A stretch of DNA of 64,000 bases, from contig NC_135371.1 of assembly GCF_049243985.1 (NCBI RefSeq), forward strand, positions 17,501 through 81,500. Direction: 5' to 3'. Position numbers and translations under genes: made by a program. This document shows positions 1 through 10,980 of this stretch, piece after piece; the first letter of the stretch is position 1; each line of letters opens with the position of its first letter. Source of the stretch: Paroedura picta (taxonomy: Eukaryota > Chordata > Lepidosauria > Squamata > Gekkonidae). The notes under the pieces were generated by a model, which did no database searches, had not been told where the DNA came from, and saw only the letters and a program-made list of their open reading frames with translations.

Positions 1-1580
1 AGACATACCACCTCCCCTGCACAAACTCACATAGAACAAGCCTTCCCCCTCTCCCTCACCCACTCACCAAATTTATCACTGCTACAGAGAGCAGAAAGCT
101 GAGAATATTTTCCATTTGCAAAAGGCTGTCCTTCCACGGTCCTGGTGTTGGTCAGGAGAGCCCAGACACTCAGCCAAGCCCTGGCCCGCAGCCTCCTCTC
201 CAACGCCTGACTCATTCAGAGGGGAGCAAGCAATTAAGAGGCCAGCCATCAGCTGCAACTCCCAGGGTGAGGCTTTGCAAAATGCAAAGCAGCCTGAGAA
301 GAGGCTCCACCCAGGAAGGAAGAACAGTTGGCTTTGCAATCCCATAGGGCTAAAACTTTGCATAAATGAGCACATGGAAAACCAGGCACAGACTCTCAAC
401 ACCTAACACGGGTTCCTGTGCCATGACTAAGGATTTCCTAATTCTGACATGATTAAAGTGGGTAGCCGTGTTGGTCTGTCCGAAGCAGCATAACAAAATC
501 AGAGACCAGTGGTCTTAAAGGTCTTACAGATGCCACTAGACTGATTATGTTGTGCTAATCCTGACATGCTAGGCTTTCTCATCCAGGCTTAACCATATAT
601 ATATATTGGGTGATATGACCATACCCCCCCTTCCAAAACGACCAATGATGGGCCTGGAGAGGGTGGGAAAGGGAGGTGCCCCAGATGGGTGAGTATACAG
701 TTATGCTTCCCAAACATATTCCACATGCTTGCACCAGTCCTGCAGTTTCTCAAAGCCTGAACAATGTTTCAGAGGTTTCTCAATGGTAAAGAAAGTTGAG
801 AAACGCTGTGCTGGAGGAATGGCATGCTGCAATGAGCAGGAGCACAATCCAAACTCCACAGAATATGTTAATCCACAATTGCAAACCGTGACTTCTTCAA
901 GTAGAATATGTTAATCCACCACTGCCGCACTCTACAGCTCCTTGCCCAGTTTTCCCTGCCACATCTGTACAGAGCAAGGAAAGATGGCATGGACACAGAG
1001 TCTGGAGCAGGGAAAGTGCCACAAGTGTTACTGAATGTTGCACAGAGAAAGGCAGAGAATGGATGGGGGGCATGAGGGATGCACAGACAGATATAGACAT
1101 AGGCAGGGAAGGGGAGAGGAGGAGCCGTGGGTAAGCTGTGCAACTGGACTTCAAGGTATCTGTGCCTAATAGCAGCATAAGAAACTGAAATTCTTCATCT
1201 CTGCATATGTAAGATGTGAAAAGTTACTGCTTAGTCACAGAAATAAATCAAGCTACAAGTGAGTTGATCTTTTTGCCTGTTGAGCATCTCTCACTGTAAA
1301 GCCTTAGGAGGATCCTTGAGCGGGTCCATCCATTCTCAACTCTTCAAAGATGATAGAATGAGGGACAGGGGCTAAACCAGGGGACCATAGATTTCCTGAA
1401 CCCCCTTTAGAATACTGATTGTGGGTGCAATCACAAAATGGCTGATGCATAAGGCAGAGCCAACCTCAGAATGTCAGGAAATGAGATTGTGCATATCATC
1501 AACAGTAATTCTTCCATAAATTCATCTCCATTTATAAAATTTTACCTCCATAAAGCTCTGAACTGCCCAACAAATACCTG
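1..1580. other. Intergenic sequence, no gene seen
   Basis: Only short chance open frames occur. A piece at about 450-555 (GTAGCCGTGTTGGTCTG and a CTTAAAGGT motif) resembles one at 44480-44560 and looks like a diverged dispersed repeat. I see nothing else. Confidence 0.5.
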
Positions 1581-2430
1581 CAAGGGAATTAGCAGTTTGC
1601 CCTCAAAGAAGTTCTGGTCCATCTTCTCTCTTCCTGTTGCAGGCCAGACTAAGGAGAAAGAGACTCCATCATACCCTCAGTCACAACCCAGTTCATAGAA
1701 TCATAAAATAGCATCATAGAATTGTAGAGTTGGAAGGTACCTCCAGGATCATCTAGTCCAATCCCCTGCACAATGCAGGAACTCTACCTGTCTACCCAGT
1801 GAGCCCATTTCATTCCCAAGTTATCCCTCTACCAACAATCTCCAGAATCCAGCCAGGCCTGGAGGAAATTCACCTCCCATCCCACAGAGGCAATTAGCAA
1901 TTCCCTGAGTATGCAAGGAAGGGCCACAAGAGACCAACACTGGTACATCCCTGTGCCAGTTAAAAAGGGGGAAAGGGGTGGGAACCAAAATATCTGTTCA
2001 GGAATTAGCAGTTTTCCCTCAGATAAGATCTGGAACATCTCCTTCCAGCCATGTGCTGGGCTGACTGAGGGAGAACAAACTCTAATCATATCTTTAGTCA
2101 CAATTCAGTTGAAAAGGGGAAAAGGCTCACCCTCTCCTATGTACATCAGATACCTTCCAAGGAATTAGCGGCTAAATCAAAGGAATTAGCTGCTAATTCA
2201 AAGGAATTAGCAGTTTTCCCTCAGAGAAGCTTTGGGATTTTCCTCTCCCCTACCGCAGGCCAGACTGACCGAGGAGAGAAAGCCTCCATCATACCCACAG
2301 TCAGCACTAAGTTCAAAAGAGGGGAACTTCTGACAACTTCTGAGCCTTTTTCTCTCTCCTGCTGCAGACCAGACTGTCTGAGGGGAAACAGCATGCATCA
2401 TACTCTCAGGGTGTTTCTGCATGCGAGAAA
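1580..2430. repeat. Unnamed repeat, four diverged copies of a ~110-bp unit with a CR1 tail inserted
   Basis: Copies begin near 1589, 2002, 2203 and 2330. They share AATTAGCAGTTTTCCCTCAG, GCAGGCCAGACTGA and CATCATACCCTCAGTCA words. The interval 1697-1960 is a minus-strand CR1 3' tail (GTTGGAAGGTACCTCCAGG, CCCCTGCACAATGCAGGAAC) lying between copies. I do not recognise the family. Confidence 0.55.
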
Positions 2431-2640
2431 TTTAGCCATACAGCCTCCAAAGGTAGGTGGTATATTCTAGCCCCACCACATGACAGAGGCTGCCCCCAGA
2501 GGCAGCTGGCTTGCATATCCTCCATTTTAACTCGTGACTTCAGGAATCACAAAAGTGGATTCAGCAACCTAAAATGTACAATCCCCTGGCAAACGACCAG
2601 CCTGCAACCTGCCGAAAGAAGGTATGAAGGGTGAAATGTG

Positions 2641-3690
2641 CTATAGTCTTTTCAGCTTTGTCCCATACTCGCTTCTGCCCATCCATTTCCTGCACATGAT
2701 ACTCCGTTGGATACAGCCCAAAGTCCCATTTGCCTTTTGAGCCGAGTCACACTGCTGACTCATATTCAATGTATGATCAACTAAGACTCTTAGATCCTTT
2801 TTGCACATGCTACTGCCAAGACAAGTCTCCCCCATCCTATATTGGTGTCGATGGTTTTTCCTACCTAAATGCTGAGCTTTACATTTGTCCCTATTGAACT
2901 TCATTTTATTCAGTTTAGCCCACTTCTCGAGCCTATCAAGATCATCCTGTATTCTGATTCTTTCTGTTGTGTTTGCTACCCCTCCCAGTTTAGTATCGTC
3001 TGCAAATTTTATGTATCCCTCTAATCCCTCATCCAAATCATTTATAAATATATTGAACAACACAGGCCCCAGGACAGATCCCTGGGGCACTCTACTTATT
3101 ACTCTTATCCAAGAGGATGCTGAACCATTAACAAGTATCCTTTGGGTATGATCTGTAAACCAGTGATAGATCCACTTGACAGAACTAGAGTCCATACCGC
3201 ATTTTACCAACTTGTCAACAAGAATATCATGTGGAATCATATCAAATGCTTTACTGAAACCCTTGGATGCAATTCATCTGGCCCAGAAGACTTTGTTTCA
3301 TTTAAAGAAACTAGGTGTTTATGGACTGCCTCACAGTGATCCTAGTCCACCATTCCCATTCCCCTTGTGTTATGTTTTTGCCACATTGAGCACTATTTCC
3401 CTCAAAAGAGAAGACTGAGGAGAAATAGGAGTTAAGGAGTTCAGTCACTACTACCAAGTGTGCCCACTACTTCTACCTCATTCACCAGTTCTTCCCTATT
3501 GATGAAGTTTGATGATTGGTTCTAAACCTTCAAACATCAAGCTCATGGGTTGGTATTTATCTGGATCCTTCTTCTTTCCCTTCTTGAAGACAGCAACAAC
3601 ATTTGCCTGCCTTCTCCAATAAGTGTCAAAAATAATAGAAGCAAAATTGGCAGAGCACTTGTGTATGTGTGTGTGGCGTGTCTTCCCACT
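2641..3690 (-). mobile_element. CR1 LINE fragment (reverse transcriptase)
   Basis: Encodes [40 protein letters not shown] and KFADDTKLGG (the RT box with FADD). The frame is open over 199 codons but ends in a diverged tail. Sequence to 3690 continues upstream CR1 RT in pieces. 5'-truncated and old. Confidence 0.9.
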
Positions 3691-3699
3691 GCTCTTATT

Positions 3700-3875
3700 C
3701 TGGCTCCCATCTAGTCACTGAGGTCTGCAAAGCATTCCTCACAACCTTTCAAGCCTGTTCTTGTTTATAACTACCGAGTTATCTGTATTGCTTCCCTGTT
3801 TTAAGTAAACCGCAACAAGCCTCAAGGCAGGATATAAATATAATCAATAAAATAAATTAATAAAATAATAGACAC
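3700..3875 (+). mobile_element. L2-type LINE 3' tail
   Basis: GTAAACCGC, then GGCAGGATATAAATATAATC and an AATAAA-rich end. This is the 3' terminus shared by several L2 copies in the window. Confidence 0.5.
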
Positions 3876-3889
3876 ATGAGTCCCTTACT

Positions 3890-5395
3890 GTCAGTGCTAG
3901 GGTTTTCTTGACTTTTATTTCAAAGCTGCGATCCCTGAATTGTCTTTTGAAAATGACATTATGGACCTTTTCCACTCACACTGTTCTTGGAGGGGTGGGG
4001 TTACCTCCCCCACCCCACCCCCAGGCAGATAGATTGTTAGTTTGGTTCTTTGGTGGGCAGATGGCATCTCTCCTGCCTGTTGTAAGGAGCATAACCATAG
4101 AGCAGCCATATTCCAGCCCAGCCGCATCTCAGAGTCCAATGTTGAAAGATGTCCTTTGACTATCAAATGTTTGCCTTCTTGGTGTCTGGAGCCACCACAC
4201 TTAAGTCTCTTGCTTCTTGAAAGGGCTTTAGTCTTCTCATGAGCCTCCCAACAGTGCAAGCTGCCTTCGTCCAACCACCCCGGCTCTGCTACCCCTGCCA
4301 ACCTGGTAGCTGCCCCATTAGCTCCACTGATGCCAGGCCACCGCCTGGCTTGCCCACCCTCCACTCACCAGCCTGCCCTGGGAAGCCATGGCGCAGGGAA
4401 GCTAAGCCTTTCTAGTGCCTGTGCTTAAGCATTACCCCAAAAGGCTTGTGTGAAAACTCAGACCTGGCACAGCACTGACATAGCACCCCTGCCAGATCAG
4501 GCCAGGGTGGGTCATTCAAGGCAAGCGGCATGACCAACTGGTGGTCAGGTGCCACAGGGAAGTGCCTAAGCAGCCGGCTTGTGCCCTACACAGGCCAGCC
4601 TGGCAGATACAGTGTCTTCTCCCACAAGAGAAACCAACCGTACAGTTCTGAGGAAAGAGGTGAACAGCCCGGTGTGTGCTGCAGGAATCTCCAGCAGGAT
4701 CCTGGGCTCAAGAATGGTCATGATACTAGCAGTCCTCAGCCTGCATCAGGTAAGTGGAGAACACTCAGAATGTTGTACTGGAGCAGACCTTGTGCCAAGG
4801 AGCCCACCGCCCCCATGAGGCAGAGTGAGGAGCCAAAGGAATGGCAGCCTGTTGCACAGGACACCCAGGTGCCCCCACTGTCTTCTCTCCCCAGGACAAT
4901 TGAGTTGTTCTCTGCTTCCGCTAGGGAGAGTTCTGTGCACAATTCAGGCCAGGGCGGAGGGTAACTGGAATGCTCAGAAGGAAAAGCAGGGAGTAGGGGC
5001 AGCTGGGCAAGGCCTCTGGTTGCTGCTGCTGCCGTCGCCAAGTCACCAACCAGAGACCTGCCTGGAAGTAGCACAGATCTTAGAGCCACCTCCGCTATCC
5101 CACCATACCAAGCTGCTCCCAACTCTGTCCAACCAGACTCATCTTTGTCTCTCCTTGGGTGTCCTGACTCACCTCCAGACAAAATGTTTGCCCCCCTCCC
5201 ACATGCCACGTGGCAAAGCTGGGGGCAAGGGCCCTTCCCCACAAACCAAGGCAACAGGGGCATCTGCACAAACATGAGGCTCCCCTTTTCCTTGGCATCA
5301 AGCAAAGGCAGAAAGGCGGAAGGGCCCACCTGTCCCTCCCCAGCCCTGGGCAAGAAGCCGGTGTCCTCTTTGCCAGCCCCCACCCCGCCATGCCC
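3890..5395 (-). other. ZBTB9: Probable ZBTB9 3' UTR
   Basis: This is GC-moderate unique sequence downstream of the stop codon, with no recognisable repeat. Open frames exist on both strands (for example 4530-4964 and 4736-5383), but none resembles a known protein. A minus-strand AATAAA at 3914-3919 could be its polyadenylation signal. Confidence 0.45.
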
Positions 5396-6811
5396 CTACT
5401 TGTAAGTCCAGCAAGCGGTCGCCCACCCCTGTCCCTTGCACAGCTCCTTGTGCTTCAGGAAACAACTCTGCACACGGAACTTGCGGCCACAGTCTTCACA
5501 GGCATAGAGGTTGCCATCATGCGTTTTCATGTGCTCTGTGAGATGGTGCTTCAGCTTGAACTTTTTGTTGCAGATGGAGCAGCCAAACGGGCGCAGGCTG
5601 AAGGTTAGCATGATATGCCGGTCCCGCTTGGGTTTCACCGCAAACCGCTTCCCGCATAAGCAGCCAAATTTTTTGCCATCAGGCGCTGACATCAGTTTCA
5701 CAGGTGCATGAACCACCTGCCCGTGGACAGCATGGGCAATGATCTCATTCCCGTGCAGGTCAACCGGCTTCCAGGAGCTCTCTGGAAAAGGTACTGATGA
5801 GTCCGAAGAGAGTGTCTGGGCCTTCATGGAGAAACTGGGTGTCATGGTGGAAGAAAATGCCCCACTGGGAAGGATATAGCTTACCTCTCCGGTCTCCTGG
5901 ATCTCTGCTTGACACAGCCCAGGCACATCAGCCATGCTGAGTGGCCGACCAAAAGACTTGAGGAAGCCGGACTCAGATAAAGAGGACCCTGGGCCACCAC
6001 CCAGCACCGAAGTGGCTGCCTCGTCAGTGTCAAAGCACTCCTGCTTAATGTAGAAGATTTTGGGGGTCTCATGGGGGGCAGAGCCTGCCTCCCTAGATCC
6101 TTTAGAGCAGTCAGCACGGTCCCCCTCCTCAGCTTCATCCAGGATGACCTTCACAGGACTGTCAGAGGAGCCACTGCAGATGGGAGCCTGCCTCTCATCA
6201 TCCTCTTCCTCCTCTTCCTCCTCTTCCTCGTCATCATCGTGGGGTACCTGGATCTTCAGCACCTCATCGTCTGGGCAACCGTCCTGTACACGAGGACGAG
6301 CACGTTCACTCACAGCCTCCCCCTCATCACGGGCTCCAAAGTAGTTGCTGCTGCTGGGCGACTGGCTCTCACTGGCCCGGCCCGACCATGGCCGGCTGGG
6401 TCCCCCCTCCAGCTCCTTCAGGATGCCCGAGCACTGGTCCACCACTTGCCACATCTGAAGGCCGCTGGCCACCAACAGGTGGCTGGGCAAAGCCTCCAGA
6501 AGCAGCTTGAGGCGCCCGGAGTAGATGAGCTGCAGCAGGTTCTCGAAGGCATCAGGCTCTATGACGCTGGGCAAGACAATGCAGTTAGTGTCATTGAGCA
6601 GGAGCTTGTCGTGGAAGTAGGGTGAGGAGGCTGCCAGCACGCTCTTGTGCGCTTGGAAGACGCGGCCCTGAACGTGAATGGAGATGTCACAGAACTTCCC
6701 CTCCAGCCGGTGCTTGTTGAGTGACTCCAGCAAGACGGCCGCATAATGCGGGAACTGGATCTGGACGCTGCGCGTCTCAGGTTCCATGGTGCCCCGACTG
6801 GCCTCAGCCAT
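5396..6811 (-). CDS. ZBTB9: ZBTB9, BTB/POZ and zinc-finger protein
   Basis: A predicted nuclear transcriptional regulator. The BTB/POZ domain (roughly residues 10-130) includes SLNKHRLEGKFCDIS, AHKSVLAASSPYFHDKLLL and HLLVASGLQMWQVVDQCS. An acidic run of Asp/Glu follows (bases about 6197-6240). The C-terminal fingers start GKKFGCLCGKRFAVKPKRDR, continue with a C2H2 finger (CSICNKKF, HLTEHMKTH) and a C2HC finger (CEDCGRKF, HKELC), and end GQGWATACWTYK, like mammalian ZBTB9. The coding part is a single exon as in mammals. An acceptor CTGCAG at 6832-6837 means the exon starts at 6831. Two starts are possible: 6811 (weak context) or 6787 (MEPET, strong ACCATGG context, 463 residues). The second better matches the mammalian start. 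Confidence 0.96.
   Translation of the reverse strand: MAEASRGTMEPETRSVQIQFPHYAAVLLESLNKHRLEGKFCDISIHVQGRVFQAHKSVLAASSPYFHDKLLLNDTNCIVLPSVIEPDAFENLLQLIYSGRLKLLLEALPSHLLVASGLQMWQVVDQCSGILKELEGGPSRPWSGRASESQSPSSSNYFGARDEGEAVSERARPRVQDGCPDDEVLKIQVPHDDDEEEEEEEEEDDERQAPICSGSSDSPVKVILDEAEEGDRADCSKGSREAGSAPHETPKIFYIKQECFDTDEAATSVLGGGPGSSLSESGFLKSFGRPLSMADVPGLCQAEIQETGEVSYILPSGAFSSTMTPSFSMKAQTLSSDSSVPFPESSWKPVDLHGNEIIAHAVHGQVVHAPVKLMSAPDGKKFGCLCGKRFAVKPKRDRHIMLTFSLRPFGCSICNKKFKLKHHLTEHMKTHDGNLYACEDCGRKFRVQSCFLKHKELCKGQGWATACWTYK
6787..6789 (-). promoter_or_regulatory. ZBTB9: Preferred ZBTB9 start codon with strong Kozak context
   Basis: GCACCATGG surrounds the ATG that gives MEPETRSVQIQF. Mammalian ZBTB9 begins MET-P, followed by a similar R-x-I-Q-I-E-F. 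The upstream ATG at 6811 has C at -3. Confidence 0.6.
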
Positions 6812-7053
6812 ATGGGTTGCACAGACAGTACCTGCAGCGACGGGGAGGGCCAAGGAAAAGGGGGAGGGAAGACAAGAAGCCAATAAAGCTCATCACCAGA
6901 ACCTTGCTGGAGGTTAGATAATCACTAGGGCTACAAGTGGCCACTGACAGGAAGCTCTGTCCATTGTGCTCCCTTTTCCAGCCATCTGTGCTGGTGGCCA
7001 GCCGGACCTTAACAGGCAGGGAATCATGTGATAACTAACCCCTTTCTCCTCCA

Positions 7054-7930
7054 GATGCCCCACCTTGCCCACCTCCTGCAAGGGGAGATATCTTCGTCTG
7101 CCCCCTTCCAGCACTCGCCCTTTCCCCCAGCTCTACGTCCACGGATGCCCCACCATGCCGGCCTCCTGAGAGGGGGAAAGATATCCTCCAGCCCCCTCCA
7201 ACACTCATGCCTTTCCCCAGCTCTGCAGCCACTGCCTTTCAGAGACAGGTGATCACTTTGGCCAGGGAGGCAGAGACCTCCACCTACCAACCCCCTTCCT
7301 CCGCCGGGTGCCCCACCATGCCGGCCTCTTGCAAGGGGAGAGATCTCCGCCCGCTCCCTCCAGCGCAGGCCCTTTCCCCCAGCTCTACGGCCAGGGATGC
7401 CCCACCATGCCGGCCTCTTGCAAGGGGAGAGATCTCCGGTCGCCCCCTCCAGCGCTCGCCATTTCCCACAGCTCTACGGCCAGGGATGCCCCACCATGCC
7501 GGCCTCTTGCAAGGGGAGAGATCTCCGCCCGCTCCCTCCAGCGCAGGCCCTTTCCCCCAGCTCTACGGCCAGGGATGCCCCACCATGCCGGCCTCTTGCA
7601 AGGGGAGAGATCTCCGCCCGCTCCCTCCAGCGCAGGCCCTTTCCCCCAGCTCTACGGCCAGGGATGCCCCACCATGCCGGCCTCTTGCAAGGGGAGAGAT
7701 CTCCGGTCGCCCCCTCCAGTGCTCGCCATTTCCCCCAGCTCTACGGCCAGGGATGCCCCACCATGCCGGCCTCTTGCAAGGGGAGAGATCTCCGCCCGCT
7801 CCCTCCAGCGCAGGCCCTTTCCCCCAGCTCTACGGCCAGGGATGCCCCACCATGCCGGCCTCTTGCAAGGGGAGAGATCTCCGCCCGCTCCCTCCAGCGC
7901 AGGCCCTTTCCTCCAGCTCTGCAGCCAGGG
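7054..7930. repeat. 89-bp minisatellite in the ZBTB9 5' region
   Basis: Seven near-identical 89-bp units begin at 7308, 7397, 7486, 7575, 7664, 7753 and 7842, each starting ATGCCCCACCATGCCGGCCT. Two diverged units lie at 7054 and 7145. Units differ mainly at two short variable blocks, and an AB-type pattern is visible. Since 89 is not a multiple of three, open frames through all phases are an artefact of a stop-free unit. It sits between the CpG island and the coding exon, so it is probably intron 1 of ZBTB9. Confidence 0.97.
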
Positions 7931-7979
7931 TCTTTCAGAGCCAGGCGGTCACTTCGAGCAGCGAGGGAGAGACCTCCAC

Positions 7980-8640
7980 CTACCGACCCCCTTCTTCCGC
8001 CCTGCCCGGGGGGAGCGCGAGGCGGCGTGGAGCTCCTCCGCCTCTCCCGGGGGCGGCGGCCTGCACGGGCTCAGGGGCGCCCTTGCCGGGCGGTGGGGGT
8101 CTCTCCGGGCCAGGCCGCCTCACCTGTCGGCCTCCTCCACCTCTTCGCCGCGTCTCTTCCGCCACAGCGAGAGCTCCTCTCGACTCCCGCGCCCAATCGG
8201 AGAAGCGGGACGTCCCCGTCAAGGGTGGGGGGCTGACTCGCCCCACCCATCACCGCAGCCAATAGGCTGGTGTTTCCTGTAGGAACTAGCCGGTGAAGGA
8301 TCGAGAAACAGGAAGCCCGCCTCCAGAGACCCTCCTGGCCAACCATCGCCTCCACAGACCTTGGGGCCCCGCCCTCAACGTCACCGCCGCTTTGGCCCGG
8401 CCCAGGTGGGGAAAAAAAGCTAACAGGGGAGAGATAGGGGGAAGCCGGCCTTTCGGAACCCGGATGCGCAGCCGTCTTCCGATTGGCTGTGCGTCCATGA
8501 ATCTGCCCTATCAGAGGCGATCCCATATTCCGTTGGGCGCCCGAGAGGTGGGCGGGGCGGTCGGAGGCCGCGCGGGTCACTGATCGGCCCCGTATGACCT
8601 CCCTGTGCGCAGGCGCGTGCAGGCTTTCCCTGTGCGACGG
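7980..8640. promoter_or_regulatory. CpG-island promoter of ZBTB9 (possibly bidirectional)
   Basis: Dense CpG sequence with NF-Y boxes: CCAAT at 8193-8197 and 8259-8263, and ATTGG at 8482-8486. It also has ETS-like CTTCCG near 8476 and a consensus NRF1 site, TGCGCAGGCGC, at 8606-8616. It lies 1.2-1.8 kb upstream of the ZBTB9 coding exon, so an untranslated first exon is expected here. Confidence 0.7.
8606..8616. promoter_or_regulatory. NRF1 consensus site
   Basis: TGCGCAGGCGC, the standard NRF1 core, at the edge of the CpG island. Confidence 0.55.
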
Positions 8641-9059
8641 CTGCCCTGGGGCTCTGGGGCACTGTATGCTGGATGCCGAGCGAGGCGTCGTGCGCGTGGC
8701 CTGTGGGACTCCCCGACACAAGACCAGCCACGCATGCACGTTGCCTGACTGGCGAGATGGGGCAGCACAACATCCCTCGGGTGCAGGCCGCCCGGGCCTC
8801 CAGGGCACACTCTGCAAAGCTGCCTGGGGCTGCCTGGCTCAGGCCCCTCGCGGCCCCCGCGGTGGGGGTGGGGCTGGGCTTCTCTTGCGGGCTCCTCAGG
8901 GTCAATTTCCTCCAGCCGTTCTCGGGAGGCTCCTGCGGGAGCCTCTCTAGCGAGCCCCCCCCCCCCCCCAGCCTTTAACTGGAGTGGCTGCTGCTGGCGT
9001 CGAGCCAGAGACACTCTGCGCGCCAGGTAGAGCCCCATCACTTAACTGAACCAGAACGG

Positions 9060-9241
9060 TTAGGGATAAAACCAAATATGGAGTAAAATAAATAATTATT
9101 AGAGCCCAAAATTATAATAATATCTGCTTTTTAATGAGACGTTTTATGTGTGACTAATAGGTATTCTTTTATGTTTTGAAAACATTTTGGAACTCTAATA
9201 ATAAATTGTTCATATTTTTCTACATTTGGTTTTATCCCTAA
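9060..9241. mobile_element. Foldback MITE with ~48-bp inverted termini
   Basis: The left arm 9060-9105 and right arm 9193-9241 are inverted copies, roughly 80% alike by eye, both starting TTAGGGATAAAACCAAAT. The AT-rich centre has no coding potential. A clear target duplication is not visible. The superfamily is unresolved. Confidence 0.75.
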
Positions 9242-9840
9242 TGTTTTTGGAAGTCACCTCTTTTCCGGGTTGGGTTTTTGTTACCCATCTCTGAAGCCAT
9301 GAATCAGACTGGCCCAATGGAATCCATTTTTGGAAGTACTGCCTTCAGCCATAATATTGATATGAAAAATAAATGCATTGGCAACTTGTATGCCTTGTAT
9401 GAGCTTAGCCACACTTTGGTGATCCCTCCAGCAGAAGGAAAACAGTTTGTGGTGCCTGTGGAAAAAATAGCACCTGTGGTTTGCTTTTAGAGTGCGGAGA
9501 GGTGGCTGAAGGTGAAACGCCTGGTGGTATGATCCTTCCCCTTGTGGATCTGATGTGGGGGAAGGTCACCAACTAGGAAGGAATGCCCCTTAGCCTTCAA
9601 CCGTAGCAAAGAGCACAAAGACATCATAAGTCTCCGGGTGTCAAAATGTTCCACTTCTGCCACGAATAATAGTAGCTTTGTGACCCATTAGTTTAATTAA
9701 CCTGTTGGCCATGTTTTATTGATTTGGTCAGTTCCTCCTGCATTGGCACCAGTCCCCCACCCATCTCAGTTCCCCTCTGTAATGCACAGGGGGGAGGGGT
9801 TCTGCCTACCTGGTTGCTGTGACTGCTTGATCGTCCCTTG
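9242..9840 (+). other. Intergenic; unplaced 70-codon open frame at 9278-9490
   Basis: The frame includes NIDMKNKCIGNLYALYELSH and PPAEGKQFVVPVEKIAPVV, which look protein-like in composition. I recognise no family and see no splice or promoter context. It could be a relic of a retrocopy or a chance frame. Confidence 0.25.
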
Positions 9841-9931
9841 CTTTAGGGTGCTTAGGGCTGATCCTGCATTGAGCAGGGGGTTGGACTAGATGGCCTGTAT
9901 GGCCCCTTACAACTCTATGATTCTATGATTC
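9841..9931 (+). mobile_element. CR1 3' tail
   Basis: GCTTAGGGCTGATCCTGC, GGACTAGATGGCC and a terminal TCTATGATTCTATGATTC repeat. These are the same bases that end the longer CR1 at 28.4-29.5 kb. Confidence 0.8.
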
Positions 9932-10329
9932 CCACAATACACGGGTTCTCACGGGGGAGGGGAGTGCGGGGCAAGGGGCTATATGTCTATTTGACTGCCT
10001 CAGTTTCAACAAATTGTTGAGTATGCTTGCTTGCTCTGAATAAATGAAATATTTTGCACCAAGTCAAACATTTTTCTGAGCAACTGAAGATCCTCACAGA
10101 GTGATCACTCCTCCAATGCTGGTACTGCTGAGCCACAAGGACCTCAGTACCTAGGTGGGGAGCCAAGTTGTTCTGTAAAAAAATCAGAATCATGTTCCTC
10201 AGAGACCAACAACATTCCTGTGACATGAGCTGGCCCATTTGGAGCCCTCTTCATCAAATACTAGTAAGGAGCACTTTACAGAAAATGCCAGGGGCTGCCT
10301 TATCATAGGGCCCCACAATCTGATGCCAC

Positions 10330-10460
10330 CCCTCAGAATCATGGAGTTGGAAGGGAACTCCAGGGTCACTTAGTTCAACTACCTGCCCACGCAGTGACCC
10401 TAATTCCATGCCCAGATGATACCCCCCTAAAATTGCTTGATTCTCCTGTCCCAGCATCCA
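10330..10460 (-). mobile_element. CR1 3' tail
   Basis: GAATCATGGAGTTGGAAGGG, CTCCAGGGTCACTTAGTTCA and CCAATTCCATGCCCAGAT-like words, matching the other minus-strand tails of this family. Confidence 0.75.
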
Positions 10461-10839
10461 TGAACATCTTTAAAAAAACTCTCTATAAGGAATCACAAAA
10501 CCTACTAAATGCCCTGTAAACATACAGTAGCCACTAAGTAGTTTCCACAAAGAAATAGTGTCTTCCAGCCAACTGCAGGGACACATTCTCTGACGTTTGC
10601 TCCACATCTACCCAAAACAGACCAATAGAATGATCCGTTGGACTGACTTGGTGGAAGTGTGTGCATGCGCACTGCACACATGTGCAGATTTGGTACAATT
10701 TCCACACACATTTTCAAAGCCAGTCAACAGCAAAGCCATACCATGCCCAAGAGGCAGAGCACAGAACTCACTGTCCCTGGTGTGCAGCGAGGAATGTCCC
10801 AGGGAGAAACCCTGAACTGACCTTCCCTGGAGCCATCTG

Positions 10840-10980
10840 ACAAGGGGCTGAATCTGGGAAGGTTCAAGGAGGTGGCAGGTTACAGTAGATGAGCGATAGG
10901 GTTGTGAGTGTCCTGCATAGTGCAGGGGGTTTGACTAGATGACCCACAATGTCTCTTCCTACTCTGCAATTGTATGAGTC
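10840..10980 (+). mobile_element. CR1 3' tail
   Basis: GGCAGGTTACAGTAGATGAG, GTGAGTGTCCTGCATAGTGC and GACTAGATGACCC, ending in a degenerate TCTGCAATTGTATGA. Confidence 0.8.

Noticed and set aside
4530-5608. Several open frames downstream of ZBTB9 on both strands
   Set aside because: No similarity to known proteins; they fit a GC-rich 3' UTR better.
6071-6625. 184-codon plus-strand frame
   Set aside because: Antisense shadow of ZBTB9, including the complement of its acidic run.
7207-8282. Three overlapping long open frames (279-352 codons) on the plus strand
   Set aside because: Products of a stop-free 89-bp minisatellite read in all three phases.
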